From Sphingomonas sp. HMP9 (GTDB lineage Bacteria > Pseudomonadota > Alphaproteobacteria > Sphingomonadales > Sphingomonadaceae): a DNA stretch of 64,000 nucleotides. The notes under the pieces are model-generated. The model was not told where the DNA came from. It did not search any database and was given only the letters and a program-made list of their open reading frames with translations. Shown here one piece after another: positions 16,354 through 27,276 of this stretch; positions within the stretch are counted from its first letter, which is position 1, and every line of letters starts with the position of its first letter. The position numbers were made by a program, and so were the translations under genes. The stretch covers positions 3,304,501-3,368,500 of the forward strand of contig NZ_AP022673.1 in the NCBI RefSeq assembly GCF_013374115.1, in the 5' to 3' direction.

Positions 16354-18021
16354 TCAGCTGTGGAGCGACCGTCGGAACGTCTCCGGCAGGAACACCAGGC
16401 CCACCAGCGCCGTCACCGCACATGCCACAATCGGGTACCAGAGCCCGTAATAGATATCCCCGGTCGCCGCGACCATTGCGAACGCCGCGGTCGGCAGGAA
16501 CCCGCCGAACCAGCCATTGCCGATATGATAGGGCAGCGACATCGACGTGTAGCGGATCTTGGTCGGGAACAGCTCGACCAGTAGCGCCGCGATCGGCCCG
16601 TAGACCATCGTCACGTACAGCACGAGGATAACCAGGATCGCGACGACCAGCGGCTTGTTGATCTGCGCCGGATCGGCCTTTTCAGGGTAGCCCACCGCGG
16701 TGAGGGCAGTCTTCACCTCGGCACCAAACGCCTTGATCGCGGCGGCCTTGTCTGGCCCCGAGACGACCGCCGGGTTGACGACGGGAATGGTCGCGCTGCC
16801 GATATGGATCTGCGCGACGGTGCCGGCAGGCGCGACGACGTTGGCATAGGAGATGCCCGCCTTGGCTAGGTACGACTTGGCGATGTCGCACGAGCTGCTG
16901 TCGAACTTGTTCTTGCCGACGGGATCGAACTGCACCGAGCACTCGTCGGGGTTGGCGACGACGCTCACCGGCGAATTGGCTTGCGCCGCATAGAGTGCCG
17001 GGTTGGCGGCCTTCGACAGCGCATGGAACAGCGGCATGTAGGTCAGCGCGGCGAGCGCGCAGCCGGTCAGGATGATCCACTTGCGCCCGATCTTGTCTGA
17101 CAGCCAGCCGAAGAAGATGAACGCCGGCGTCGCGATCAGCAGCGCGATCGCGATCAGGATGTTGGTGGTCGGCCCGTCGACACGCAGGTTCTTCTCGAGG
17201 AAGAACAGCGCGTAGAACTGGCTGGTGTAGAACACGACGCCCTGCCCGACGACCGCACCGAACAGCGCGATCAGCACGATCTTGAGGTTGCTCCACTGGC
17301 CGAACGCCTCGGTCAGCGGTGCCTTCGACGTCTTGCCCTCGTCCTTCATCTTCTGGAACACCGGGCTCTCTTCGAGCTGCATGCGGATCCACAGCGACAC
17401 CGCGAGCAGCGCGATCGAGACGATGAACGGGATACGCCAGCCCCAGGCGGCAAACGCCTCTTCGCCGACCAGCGTGCGCACGCCGATGACGATCAGCAGC
17501 GCCGCGAACAACCCTAGCGACGCGGTGGTCTGGATAAAGCTGGTGAACAGCCCGCGCTTCTTGTCGGGCGCATGCTCGGCGACATAGGTCGCAGCGCCGC
17601 CATATTCACCGCCGAGCGCGAGACCCTGCAACAGCCGCAGAACGACCAGCGCGATCGGCGCGGCGACGCCGACCGAGGCATAGCTCGGCAGCAGGCCGAC
17701 GAGGAACGTCGACAGCCCCATGATCGCCATGGTGACGAGGAAGGTGTTCTTGCGGCCGACGACATCGCCGATCCGCCCGAACACGAGCGCGCCGAACGGC
17801 CGCACCGCAAACCCGGCCGCGAACGCCGCGAGCGCGAAGATGAACCCGGTCGTCTCGTTTACGCCCGAGAAGAACTGCGCGGTGATGATCGTCGCGAGCA
17901 GGCCGTAGAGATAGAAATCATACCATTCGAACACCGCGCCCAGCGACGACGCGATGATGATGAGCGGCTGGCTCTGCTTCACGTGACCAAGGGGCGATGC
18001 GTCCCCGGTAGTAGTCGCCAT
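16354..18021 (-). CDS. MFS transporter, metabolite:H+ symporter (MHS) family, with a large insert
   Basis: The protein has 555 residues, against 430-450 for most MHS proteins. The N-terminus (SSLGAVFEWYDFYLYG), the loop GRIGDVVGRKNTF and RLLQGLALGGEYGGAATYVAE are diagnostic of the family, which imports organic acids, betaines or citrate with protons. Between hydrophobic segments at about 335 and 455 there is an insert of roughly 120 residues. It has two cysteines (361 and 378) and a beta-rich stretch, likely on the outer face of the inner membrane. The next genes are a DcaP-like porin and acetyl-CoA synthetase. A short carboxylate such as acetate is a reasonable substrate guess, by context only. 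Confidence 0.86.
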   Translation of the reverse strand: MATTTGDASPLGHVKQSQPLIIIASSLGAVFEWYDFYLYGLLATIITAQFFSGVNETTGFIFALAAFAAGFAVRPFGALVFGRIGDVVGRKNTFLVTMAIMGLSTFLVGLLPSYASVGVAAPIALVVLRLLQGLALGGEYGGAATYVAEHAPDKKRGLFTSFIQTTASLGLFAALLIVIGVRTLVGEEAFAAWGWRIPFIVSIALLAVSLWIRMQLEESPVFQKMKDEGKTSKAPLTEAFGQWSNLKIVLIALFGAVVGQGVVFYTSQFYALFFLEKNLRVDGPTTNILIAIALLIATPAFIFFGWLSDKIGRKWIILTGCALAALTYMPLFHALSKAANPALYAAQANSPVSVVANPDECSVQFDPVGKNKFDSSSCDIAKSYLAKAGISYANVVAPAGTVAQIHIGSATIPVVNPAVVSGPDKAAAIKAFGAEVKTALTAVGYPEKADPAQINKPLVVAILVILVLYVTMVYGPIAALLVELFPTKIRYTSMSLPYHIGNGWFGGFLPTAAFAMVAATGDIYYGLWYPIVACAVTALVGLVFLPETFRRSLHS

Positions 18022-18109
18022 GGCGGTATCCTCTCAGAAGGAAAATTGGGTGGAACAGCCGATCTCCGCCGACTTGTGAACGCAAAAAAATCGATGTGGC
18101 GCCCCGCTC

Positions 18110-18233
18110 ATCCTCCCCCGCCAGGGGGAGGTGGCTGGCTCTCGCCAGACGGAGGGGGAGGAAAGGGATCACCCCCGTTGCGTGCCCTCTCCCTCCGTCA
18201 CCTTCGGCGGCACCTCCCCCTTGCAGGAGACGA
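18110..18233. repeat. Family A intergenic palindromic element, copy 1
   Basis: This is a 124-bp imperfect palindrome between the MHS transporter and porin genes. The outer arms are TCCTCCCCCGCCAGGGGGAG and a partner near CACCTCCCCCTTGCAGGAG. The inner arms are asymmetric: GGCTGGCTCTCGCCAGACGG on the left and CCGTCACCTTCGGCGGCACC on the right. Copies 2 (22481-22602, inverted) and 3 (61635-61760) share this design. Confidence 0.85.
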
Positions 18234-18248
18234 TCGCAAATTCATGCT

Positions 18249-19718
18249 TTAGAACGAATACCGTGCCGCGAGCTCGCCGCGGTCCATCTTGCCGACCTGC
18301 CCATCGACCAGCGCGCGTTCCGCGTGACGGAATTCGACACCAAGATCGATGGCCTTGACCGGCGAGAAGAACAGGTTGGCGGACGCGCTCCATGCCGACG
18401 CACTCGCGCCGATCGGTTCGCCGCCGGTCGGATAGTCGATCGACTGGACGCTGCCGATGAAGGTCGAACGCAGCTTGTCGGTCCAGCCGAGCTTGAGTGC
18501 CGCGAACCCGGCGGTCAGGCTCGGCGTCCGCAACTCGGCCCCAGGCACCGCTGCGAACACCGCGTCGGGCGCGAGGTTCAGGCCGACATAGCGGCCGATG
18601 CCGTCGCCATGCGTCACCATGAAGCGAATGTCCGAGCGACCCGACACGTCGAGCGGCACCTTGCCCGCGAACGACACGCCCCAGCCCGTCGCACTCTCGT
18701 TCAACGTGCCGGTGTCGATCGTCAATTTCCGCGCCAGGCCCGCTAGCGAAAACTCGCCGAACGCGGTCTTGTAGTTCAGCCGTGCGGCGACGTCGGGAAG
18801 ACGATCGTCGGCATTCTCGACGACCGCGGCGGACACCAAATTGGTCGAAGCAGTCTCGGGATTTTCCGCGGCTACCGACAGCGACAGCGTATCGCTCAGC
18901 TTCCGCGTGTACCGAATCTGTGCCTGCCGCACGAACACGCTGCCTTCCGACGGCCCGATGAAGTCGGTCGTCTCCGGCAGCGCGCCGATATACTGGAACG
19001 TCGTCCACTCCTGCCCGAACAGCCAATTGTCGTAGGTGAAGAACGCCCGGCGCAGGCCCGGGTTATACCCGCTGACGACGCGCTGGTTGCCCTGCGTCCC
19101 CGGCACGACCTGGAAATCGAGTTCGACCAGGCCCTTCAGGCTGTGCCCGGCGATCGGCGTGTCCGTCGCCAGCACGATCCGGGTCTGCTTGGCGTGCGAT
19201 TCGAAGCTGTTGCCCTCGTTGCGACCGCCGACCGGGGTCATGCTGGGAAAATAGAAATCGCGGCCGACCGATTCCGGCGCGATATTGCCGCCGCTGTAGC
19301 GACTGACCGACGCCCAGGTCTTGATGAAGCCATTGAGCTTGACCGTCGTCCCCGCGACCTTGAACCCGTCGGTGGGTGCAGCGCCCGGTCCGGTCGGTTT
19401 GGCCTCGGCCAGCGCGGTTGGCGCGGTCGGTCCGACGGGTGCGGTCGGATGCGGCGCGGTCTGCGACGACGCCACCGCGGTGGCCGAAGACTGACCGGAC
19501 GGAGAGCCGACGGGAGAAGGCTGGGTCGCCGTCGACGCCGTCGCCCGCGCAGCGTTCAACTCGCCGCGCAGATCCTGCACCGCAGCCTCCAGCGCCTTCA
19601 GCCGCGTCTCCAGCTCGACCTCGCGCGCCGTCTGCGCCTGCGCAATGCCTGGTACCAGCGCGGTACCGGCGAGCAGGGCGGTCAGCGCCAGCCGTGTCTT
19701 GAAAACCATCCGTGTCAT
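18249..19718 (-). CDS. DcaP-like outer-membrane porin
   Basis: The protein has 489 residues. It starts with a signal peptide (LALTALLAGTALVPGIAQAQ), followed by a short coiled coil (REVELETRLKALEAAVQDLR, about 31-50) and a Pro/Ala/Thr-rich linker. The 16-strand barrel then begins near VKLNGFIKTW and ends with the sorting signal RYSF. The N-terminal coiled coil plus barrel is the DcaP arrangement, in which trimeric porins let dicarboxylates and other anions across the outer membrane. Met4 (19709) is an alternative start. It is divergent from acs with 145 bp between and lies next to a carboxylate-type MFS gene, which fits an uptake role. Confidence 0.85.
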   Translation of the reverse strand: MTRMVFKTRLALTALLAGTALVPGIAQAQTAREVELETRLKALEAAVQDLRGELNAARATASTATQPSPVGSPSGQSSATAVASSQTAPHPTAPVGPTAPTALAEAKPTGPGAAPTDGFKVAGTTVKLNGFIKTWASVSRYSGGNIAPESVGRDFYFPSMTPVGGRNEGNSFESHAKQTRIVLATDTPIAGHSLKGLVELDFQVVPGTQGNQRVVSGYNPGLRRAFFTYDNWLFGQEWTTFQYIGALPETTDFIGPSEGSVFVRQAQIRYTRKLSDTLSLSVAAENPETASTNLVSAAVVENADDRLPDVAARLNYKTAFGEFSLAGLARKLTIDTGTLNESATGWGVSFAGKVPLDVSGRSDIRFMVTHGDGIGRYVGLNLAPDAVFAAVPGAELRTPSLTAGFAALKLGWTDKLRSTFIGSVQSIDYPTGGEPIGASASAWSASANLFFSPVKAIDLGVEFRHAERALVDGQVGKMDRGELAARYSF

Positions 19719-19863
19719 CCCCGTCTCCGCACTCTTCCACTGGTCTTGCGCGTGGAATTAGCGTCGTCATCATGGCGCATTGCGAACCCCGGTCCACCCC
19801 TTACTTTGGTGCGGGATGATCGCCGGACCACGACCGCGTACAGCGCGGCAAAAGGAGAGCCAG

Positions 19864-21815
<1,952 letters not shown>

Positions 21816-21819
<4 letters not shown>

Positions 21820-22439
21820 CTCGCACGATCCTCATCGCCGACGATCACCCGCTGTTCCGCCAGGCGCTGAGACTGGCGGTCAGCCGCGCCGCGCCCGATG
21901 CGGTGGTGATCGAGGCGGGGCAGCTGTGCGAAGCGGTAGACGCGGTGCGCGGTGCTGAGCGGCTCGACCTGATCCTGCTCGACCTGCGGATGCCGGGGTC
22001 GGAAGGCTTTGCCGGCGTCGCACTGCTCCACGCCGAACGCCCCGACACGCCGATCCTCGTCATCTCGTCGGCGGACGAGACCGAAGCCGCCCCGCGCGCG
22101 AGGGCATATGGCGCGGTCGGTTTCGTGTCGAAAACAGCCGATCTGGCCGCGCTGGAAAAAGCTGTCGCCCGAGCCCTCGCCGGCGAACGCGACGCATCGC
22201 CCGAAGGCGCGCCCGTCGACGACATGGCCACGCGCGTCGCGAGCCTCACGCCAACCGAACTGAAGGTACTGCTCGGCGTATTGGCCGGCCGCCTGAACAA
22301 GCAAGTCGCCTTCGACCTCGGTATCTCCGAAGGCACCGTAAAAGGTCACATGACCGCCATCCTCCGCAAACTCGGCGTCCAAAACCGCACACAGGCAGTT
22401 CTCGCAGCCAGAGCGATGGACATCCACTTCGCCGACTAG
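21816..22439 (+). CDS. NarL/LuxR-type response regulator (CrbR/ErdR-like)
   Basis: The protein has 207 residues. The receiver domain (1-120) has DD at 9-10, the phospho-acceptor Asp56 in ILLDLRMPG, and Lys in VSKTA. The LuxR helix-turn-helix is near 140-200 ([20 protein letters not shown]). It overlaps the acs stop codon by 4 nt. The kinase gene on the other strand just downstream is a fitting partner. In Vibrio and Pseudomonas, CrbSR/MxtR-ErdR pairs of this build switch on acs when acetate is used; the same role here is inferred from order and domains. Confidence 0.9.
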
Positions 22440-22480
22440 CCACGCACTATTCCCCTCCCAACGTCATCGGCCCTGGCACG

Positions 22481-22602
22481 ATCCTCCCCCGCAAGGGGGA
22501 GGTGGCGCCGAAGGCGACGGAGGGGGAGGACACGCAACCGCCGTTACTCCTTACCGCCCCCTCCGTCGGCAAACGCCTGCACCTCCCCCTGGCGTGGAGG
22601 AT
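22481..22602. repeat. Family A intergenic palindromic element, copy 2 (inverted)
   Basis: This 122-bp imperfect palindrome lies between the convergent regulator and kinase genes. The left inner arm is GTGGCGCCGAAGGCGACGG and the right is CCGTCGGCAAACGCCTGCAC. This is the mirror of copies 1 and 3, so the element is inserted in the opposite orientation. It may also act as a terminator for both genes. Confidence 0.85.
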
Positions 22603-22610
22603 TCAAACGC

Positions 22611-25600
22611 TCAACTCCCCCGCGCCGCCGCTGCCGAAGCCTCCTCGATAAACCGCCAAAGATCCGCCGGCACGACGGGCTTCGTCAGCACCACGAGTCC
22701 GGCGCACCGTGGATCGTCCGCAACCGCACGGTCCGCCGTCACCAGCGCGATCGCCGGCGCCGGCGTCATCGCCCGCAATCGCGCGACCACGTCCAGCCCG
22801 TCCTCCGCCTCGTCAAGATGGAAGTCGACCAGCGCCGCATCCGGCTCCTCGTCCGCCGCCAGCTCCATCGCCTCGGCGATCGTCGCGGCCAGCAACGGCA
22901 CGCACCGCCGCGCCCGCAACGCCGCATCGAGCGCCGCCAGGATCGTCGCATCATTGTCGAGGCACAGCACGCGCAAACCCGGCACCAGCGCGCGTGTCGC
23001 CGACGGCGTCGGCAACGCCGCATCCAGTCCAGCAGGCGCCAACGGCACGCGCACCGCAAACGTCGTTCCCCGCCCCGGAGCCGACCGCAACTCCACCGCA
23101 ACACCCAGCAACCGCGCGATCCGCCGGACGATCGCCAGCCCCAGCCCGACGCCGCCGCCCGCGCTCCCCTTGCTTTCGAGCCGCTCGAACTCCTCGAAGA
23201 TCCGCTCGCGGTCGGCCTGCGCGATCCCCGGCCCGCTGTCGCGCACCTCGATCAGCACATCGTCGCCCCGCCGCCGCGCGCCGATCCAGATCCGCCCCTC
23301 CGCCGAATAGCGCACCGCGTTCGACAGGAAATTCTGCAGGATCGAGCGCAGCAACGACCGATCCGTCGCCACGCTGAACGCACCGGCATGCGCCGCCAGC
23401 ACCAGCCCACGCTCGCCCGCAAGTGGCCGGAACTGCACCGCCAGCTCGTCGATCAGCGCCCGCAACGCAAACCGCTCGACCTTCGGCACGACGCCCCCCG
23501 CATCGAGCCGCGACACGTCGAGCAGCGCACGCAACAGCGTGTCCGCGGACCCAATCGCGCCATCGATCGCGCGTACCAGGTCGCCCTGATGCGGCGCCTT
23601 CCCCTCGTCGAGCGCCGCACAGAACAGCCGCGCCGCATGCAAAGGCTGAAGCAAATCATGGCTCGCCGCCGCCAGGAACCGCGTCTTGTCGCGCGTCGCG
23701 GTTTCCGCCACCGCCCGCGCCTCGTCCAGCATCTGGTTCGACCGCGCGAGATCCTGCGTCCGCGCCGCCACGCGTGCCTCGAGATCGGCCTGCGCTTCCT
23801 TCTCCGCGGTGATGTCCGTGAAACTCTGGACGTACCCACCGCCCGGCATCGGCCGCCCGACCATCTTGATCCACCGCCCCGACGGCCGTTGCCGCTCGAA
23901 ACTATGCGGCGTCCCGCGCGCGAGATGCGCCACTCGCCGACCGACATGCGCCGCGATATCGCTGATCCCCTCGCGCTCGGCATTGTAGCGGATCAGGTCG
24001 GCGATCGAGCGCCCGACGACGACATAGCCCTCGGGATAGTCGAACATCTCGACGTAACGCGGATTCCACGCGACCAGCCGCAGGTCCGCATCGATCACGC
24101 TGACGCCCGGATCGATCGTCTCCAGCGTCGCCGACAGGAGCGTGCGCGAGAAGCGCAGCGAACGCCCGCGCTGGTCGAGCAGCCGCACCACGTCGCTGAC
24201 GTCGATCGCCGACCCGGCAATGCTCGACGCGACGATTTTCCGCGCCGAGGGTGCGCCGATCACGCCGGCGATCAGTCGCTCGGCGGTGCGCGCGGCGGGT
24301 CCGTCGATCGGCGCGCGCAGGTCCGGCGACGCCACGCCGATCGCCTCCGCCTCGCCGTCGCCGACGAACCGCGCGACCAGCATCCGCAACTCGCCGAGCG
24401 TCGTGACGTGATCGAGCGCCGCGTTCCCCCGATGCCGCTCGCGCACGTGCAGCGCGGCCATCAGCGCAACGTTGACGCCGAGACTCCACACCGTGCCGTT
24501 GACCAGGGGCGAGCCGATCCGCCAGCCGAGCAAGGCATCGGGATCGAGCCAGCCGCGTGTGAACTGCGCCAGCGCCGGGCCGACGCCTTCGCCGATCGAC
24601 GGCAGCAACAGGCAGTAGATCCAGACGATCACGCCCCCGACCAGCCCCGCGCGCGCGGCGCTATGGTCGGCGAAGTTCCAGCCCACGCTCGCGATCAGCG
24701 CCGGTGCGAACTGCGCGACGCCCGCAAACGCGATCAGCCCGATCGACGCCAGCGGCAGGTCCGCGCCCAGACTCCGGCCATAGAGCAACGCGACCGCGAC
24801 GATCGCCGCGATGATGACCCGCCGCACGCGCAGCATCCGCCGCCCGAGCTCGCCTTCGCCCGCCGCGCCGTGCCGCCGGAGCAGCAACGGCGCGAGCAGG
24901 TCGTTGGTCGCCATCGTCGACAGCGCGATCGTCTCGACCACCACCATCGCCGTCGCTGCCGAAAACCCACCGAGAAACGCCAGCAGCGCGACGAGGTGAT
25001 GCCCCTGCCGCAACGGCACCGTCAGCACATAGAGATCGGGCTCCGCATCGCCCGGCAACAGCGTCATCCCGGCAAGCGCCAGTGGCAGCACGAGCACCGA
25101 AATCACCACCATGTACGCGATGAACGGCGCGCGCGCTCGGGCGACCGCGTCCGGACCCTGCGCTTCGATCACCCCGACATAAAATTGCCGCGGCAGGCAC
25201 AGGATCGCGAGTGCCGACAACACGGTCCGCACCCAGAAATCGGACGTCAGCGCGCCCCAGGTGAAGCCGGACTGCAGCCGCGCAAGCGGTGGCGCCAGCG
25301 TCTCCGCCGGAACATCGGCGAGCAACGCGACCGTCACCACCCCGAGCACGACGAAGCACAACAGCTTGATGAGAGACTCCGCCGCGATCGCCGCGACCAC
25401 GCCGGGGTTGCGCCCGGCGACCTCATACCGCCGCGCGCCGAACACGATCGCGAACACCGCCAGCAACAATGCGACGAACGTACCGACCTCTGCCGAACTG
25501 CCGACGCCCGCGATCGCGCCGAAACTCAGCGTCACCGACCGCAACTGGAGCGCGATATACGGCACCGACGCCAGCAACGCCGTCCCCGCGACGATCGCCG

Positions 25601-25889
25601 CCGTCCCCCGGCTGCGTCCGTAACGCGCCGAAATGAAGTCCGAGATCGAACTCGACCCTTCCTCGCGCGCCAGCCGCACCAACCGCGCAAGAAACTTGGG
25701 CGCGAGCAGGAACACCAGCGCCGGGCCAAGATAGATGGCGAGGTAATCCCACCCCCGCGTCGCCGCCGTGCCGACTCCGCCGAAGAACGTCCAGCTGCTG
25801 CAATATACCGCCAGCGACAGCGGATAGGCGATCCGCTGGAGCCGCGCCGACAGCCCATGGCGGTCGACGATCCAGGCGATCCCGAACAA
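22611..25889 (-). CDS. SLC5-domain hybrid sensor histidine kinase (CrbS/MxtR/CbrA-like)
   Basis: The protein has at least 1092 residues. The N-terminal 450 or so form a sodium:solute symporter (SLC5) domain with about 12 membrane helices (YLAIYLGPALVFLLAPKFLA, SSSISDFISARYGRS). A linker, then a PAS domain (about 570-690, VSVIDADLRLVAWNPRYVEM), lead to the HisKA domain with His744 in AASHDLLQPLH. The ATPase domain has NFLSNAVRYS, DSGPGI and GVGLGLAIVRR. A C-terminal receiver has Asp1022 in ALVDFHLD. Kinases of this form sense carbon or acetate state and phosphorylate a LuxR-type partner, here probably the acs-linked regulator. The coordinate end uses the TTG at 25889, but this cuts into the first membrane helix; no ATG or GTG exists upstream in frame (see findings). 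Confidence 0.9.
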   Translation of the reverse strand: MFGIAWIVDRHGLSARLQRIAYPLSLAVYCSSWTFFGGVGTAATRGWDYLAIYLGPALVFLLAPKFLARLVRLAREEGSSSISDFISARYGRSRGTAAIVAGTALLASVPYIALQLRSVTLSFGAIAGVGSSAEVGTFVALLLAVFAIVFGARRYEVAGRNPGVVAAIAAESLIKLLCFVVLGVVTVALLADVPAETLAPPLARLQSGFTWGALTSDFWVRTVLSALAILCLPRQFYVGVIEAQGPDAVARARAPFIAYMVVISVLVLPLALAGMTLLPGDAEPDLYVLTVPLRQGHHLVALLAFLGGFSAATAMVVVETIALSTMATNDLLAPLLLRRHGAAGEGELGRRMLRVRRVIIAAIVAVALLYGRSLGADLPLASIGLIAFAGVAQFAPALIASVGWNFADHSAARAGLVGGVIVWIYCLLLPSIGEGVGPALAQFTRGWLDPDALLGWRIGSPLVNGTVWSLGVNVALMAALHVRERHRGNAALDHVTTLGELRMLVARFVGDGEAEAIGVASPDLRAPIDGPAARTAERLIAGVIGAPSARKIVASSIAGSAIDVSDVVRLLDQRGRSLRFSRTLLSATLETIDPGVSVIDADLRLVAWNPRYVEMFDYPEGYVVVGRSIADLIRYNAEREGISDIAAHVGRRVAHLARGTPHSFERQRPSGRWIKMVGRPMPGGGYVQSFTDITAEKEAQADLEARVAARTQDLARSNQMLDEARAVAETATRDKTRFLAAASHDLLQPLHAARLFCAALDEGKAPHQGDLVRAIDGAIGSADTLLRALLDVSRLDAGGVVPKVERFALRALIDELAVQFRPLAGERGLVLAAHAGAFSVATDRSLLRSILQNFLSNAVRYSAEGRIWIGARRRGDDVLIEVRDSGPGIAQADRERIFEEFERLESKGSAGGGVGLGLAIVRRIARLLGVAVELRSAPGRGTTFAVRVPLAPAGLDAALPTPSATRALVPGLRVLCLDNDATILAALDAALRARRCVPLLAATIAEAMELAADEEPDAALVDFHLDEAEDGLDVVARLRAMTPAPAIALVTADRAVADDPRCAGLVVLTKPVVPADLWRFIEEASAAAARGS

Positions 25890-26167
25890 CAGCGCGCCGT
25901 AGGTCAGGATCGCGACGATGACACTTGGCCCGACGATGGCAGCGCTCCGGTTCAGGATGGAACCGACGATCTAGCACAGGACACGCGTCCGCCGTCGATC
26001 GGTATGTGCGGGCGGTATGTGCGGGAACGCGGTGGCTAGCGGCTTGCACCGATCATCCGCCCGCGCTATCGCCGCACCGCTCTCGCAGCGTGGCGGACGT
26101 CCGAATTCCGATCCGGAAATGTCGGAACACCATGCAAGGAGTGCAAAGCCGCCGAAAAGCTGGCTAT

Positions 26168-26241
26168 GCGGGTATAGTACAATGGTAGTACAGCAGCCTT
26201 CCAAGCTGAATACACGGGTTCGATTCCCGTTACCCGCTCCA
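26168..26241 (+). tRNA. tRNA-Gly (anticodon TCC), CCA encoded
   Basis: This is a 74-nt cloverleaf. The acceptor arms GCGGGTA (26168-26174) and TACCCGC (26231-26237) pair perfectly. The anticodon loop CTTCCAA gives anticodon TCC, which reads GGA and GGG. The T-arm contains GGTTCGATTCC, and the T discriminator plus CCA are encoded at 26238-26241. It reads glycine codons during translation. Confidence 0.97.
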
Positions 26242-26530
26242 TTTTCACCAAGTATTCTGCGGTTAGACGCCTCGGTCTCTAGGCCGCAAGCGATCCGGGT
26301 AAGGTGTAAAACTCGGCCGGGATACGGCATCGTGGCTCGATTTGGGTCGCCTCATACAGACGTGACAGCGACTGTCGCGTTGCCGATCGATCCCCTGATA
26401 ACACCTGCGGCGATCTTCGCCTGATGCGGGGCGAGGCGATGGTCTTTATGAGCGCGGGGGCCTGCTCGAAAGATCGTCGCCCGAGCGTGATGCATCACAC
26501 CGTCTGTAGCGCCGCACCCCGGCTGCGAGG

Positions 26531-27211
26531 TCAGACCCTCAAGTAGCGATAATACCACACCTCGTGGCCCTGCCGCCGCGCCTTCCGCTCGTACCGGGTC
26601 TCGGGCCAGTCGTCGGGGCGGGTCAGGAAGTCGTGCGGAGTCTTCGCCTGCCATTCGAAATCGCGGCGCGCGTTCATGATCATCATCGACCAGCGGCAAT
26701 AGGTCGGATCGTCGGTGCCGAGCCGGAATTCCGCGCCGGGCTTCAGCTTGGCGGCGATCGTGTCGAGCGGGCCGTGGTTGACCATGCGACGTTTCGCATG
26801 GCGCGCCTTCCGCCAGGGATCGGGATGCAGCAGATACAACCGGTCGAGGCTCGCGTCGGGCAGGCGCTCGATCACCTCCAGCGCATCGCCCATGTGCAGC
26901 CGGACGTTGGTCAGTTCGCCGTCGCGGATGTGCGTCAGCGCACCGACCACGCCGTTCAAGAACGGTTCGCAGCCGATAAAGCCGACGCCCGGGTTCATCG
27001 CGGCCTGTCCCGCCAGATGCTCGCCCGCACCGAAGCCGATCTCGACATGCAGCGGGCGATCGTCGCCGAACAGCGTCATCGCATCGATCGGCCCTTCCTC
27101 GGGCACCGACAGGTCGGCGAGCGTTTCCTCGACGAGCGCGGCTTGGCCAAGGCGCAGCTTGTGGCCCTGGCGACGGCCATAGAGGCGGCGGATAACAGAA
27201 GGATCGTTCAT
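26531..27211 (-). CDS. trmB: tRNA (guanine-N7-)-methyltransferase
   Basis: The protein has 226 residues from the Met of MNDPSVIRRLYGRRQGHKL; a TTG 12 codons upstream gives an arginine-rich extension that is not conserved in type. The enzyme methylates G46 of tRNAs with SAM. Motif I is HVEIGFGAGEHL, and the family-specific YLLHPDPWRKARHAKRRMV and GTDDPTYCRWSM stretches are present. It is divergent from the FNT channel gene. It stands alone on its strand, with about 290 bp without genes between it and tRNA-Gly, in which I see nothing definite. Confidence 0.94.
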   Translation of the reverse strand: MNDPSVIRRLYGRRQGHKLRLGQAALVEETLADLSVPEEGPIDAMTLFGDDRPLHVEIGFGAGEHLAGQAAMNPGVGFIGCEPFLNGVVGALTHIRDGELTNVRLHMGDALEVIERLPDASLDRLYLLHPDPWRKARHAKRRMVNHGPLDTIAAKLKPGAEFRLGTDDPTYCRWSMMIMNARRDFEWQAKTPHDFLTRPDDWPETRYERKARRQGHEVWYYRYLRV

Positions 27212-27276
27212 CGCCGGGCGCTCTAGCGGGCGATTGCGCCGGAGCAAAGCGCGACGCGGACCGTTGCACTCTCGTT

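Noticed and set aside
18841..19035. Short frames inside the porin gene on the + strand
   Set aside because: They have no start signals and lie fully within a gene with a clear signal peptide, barrel and C-terminal Phe.
26242..26530. Hidden small gene or RNA between tRNA-Gly and trmB
   Set aside because: I see no ribosome-binding site with a start, no hairpin with a T-tract and no homology that I can name.
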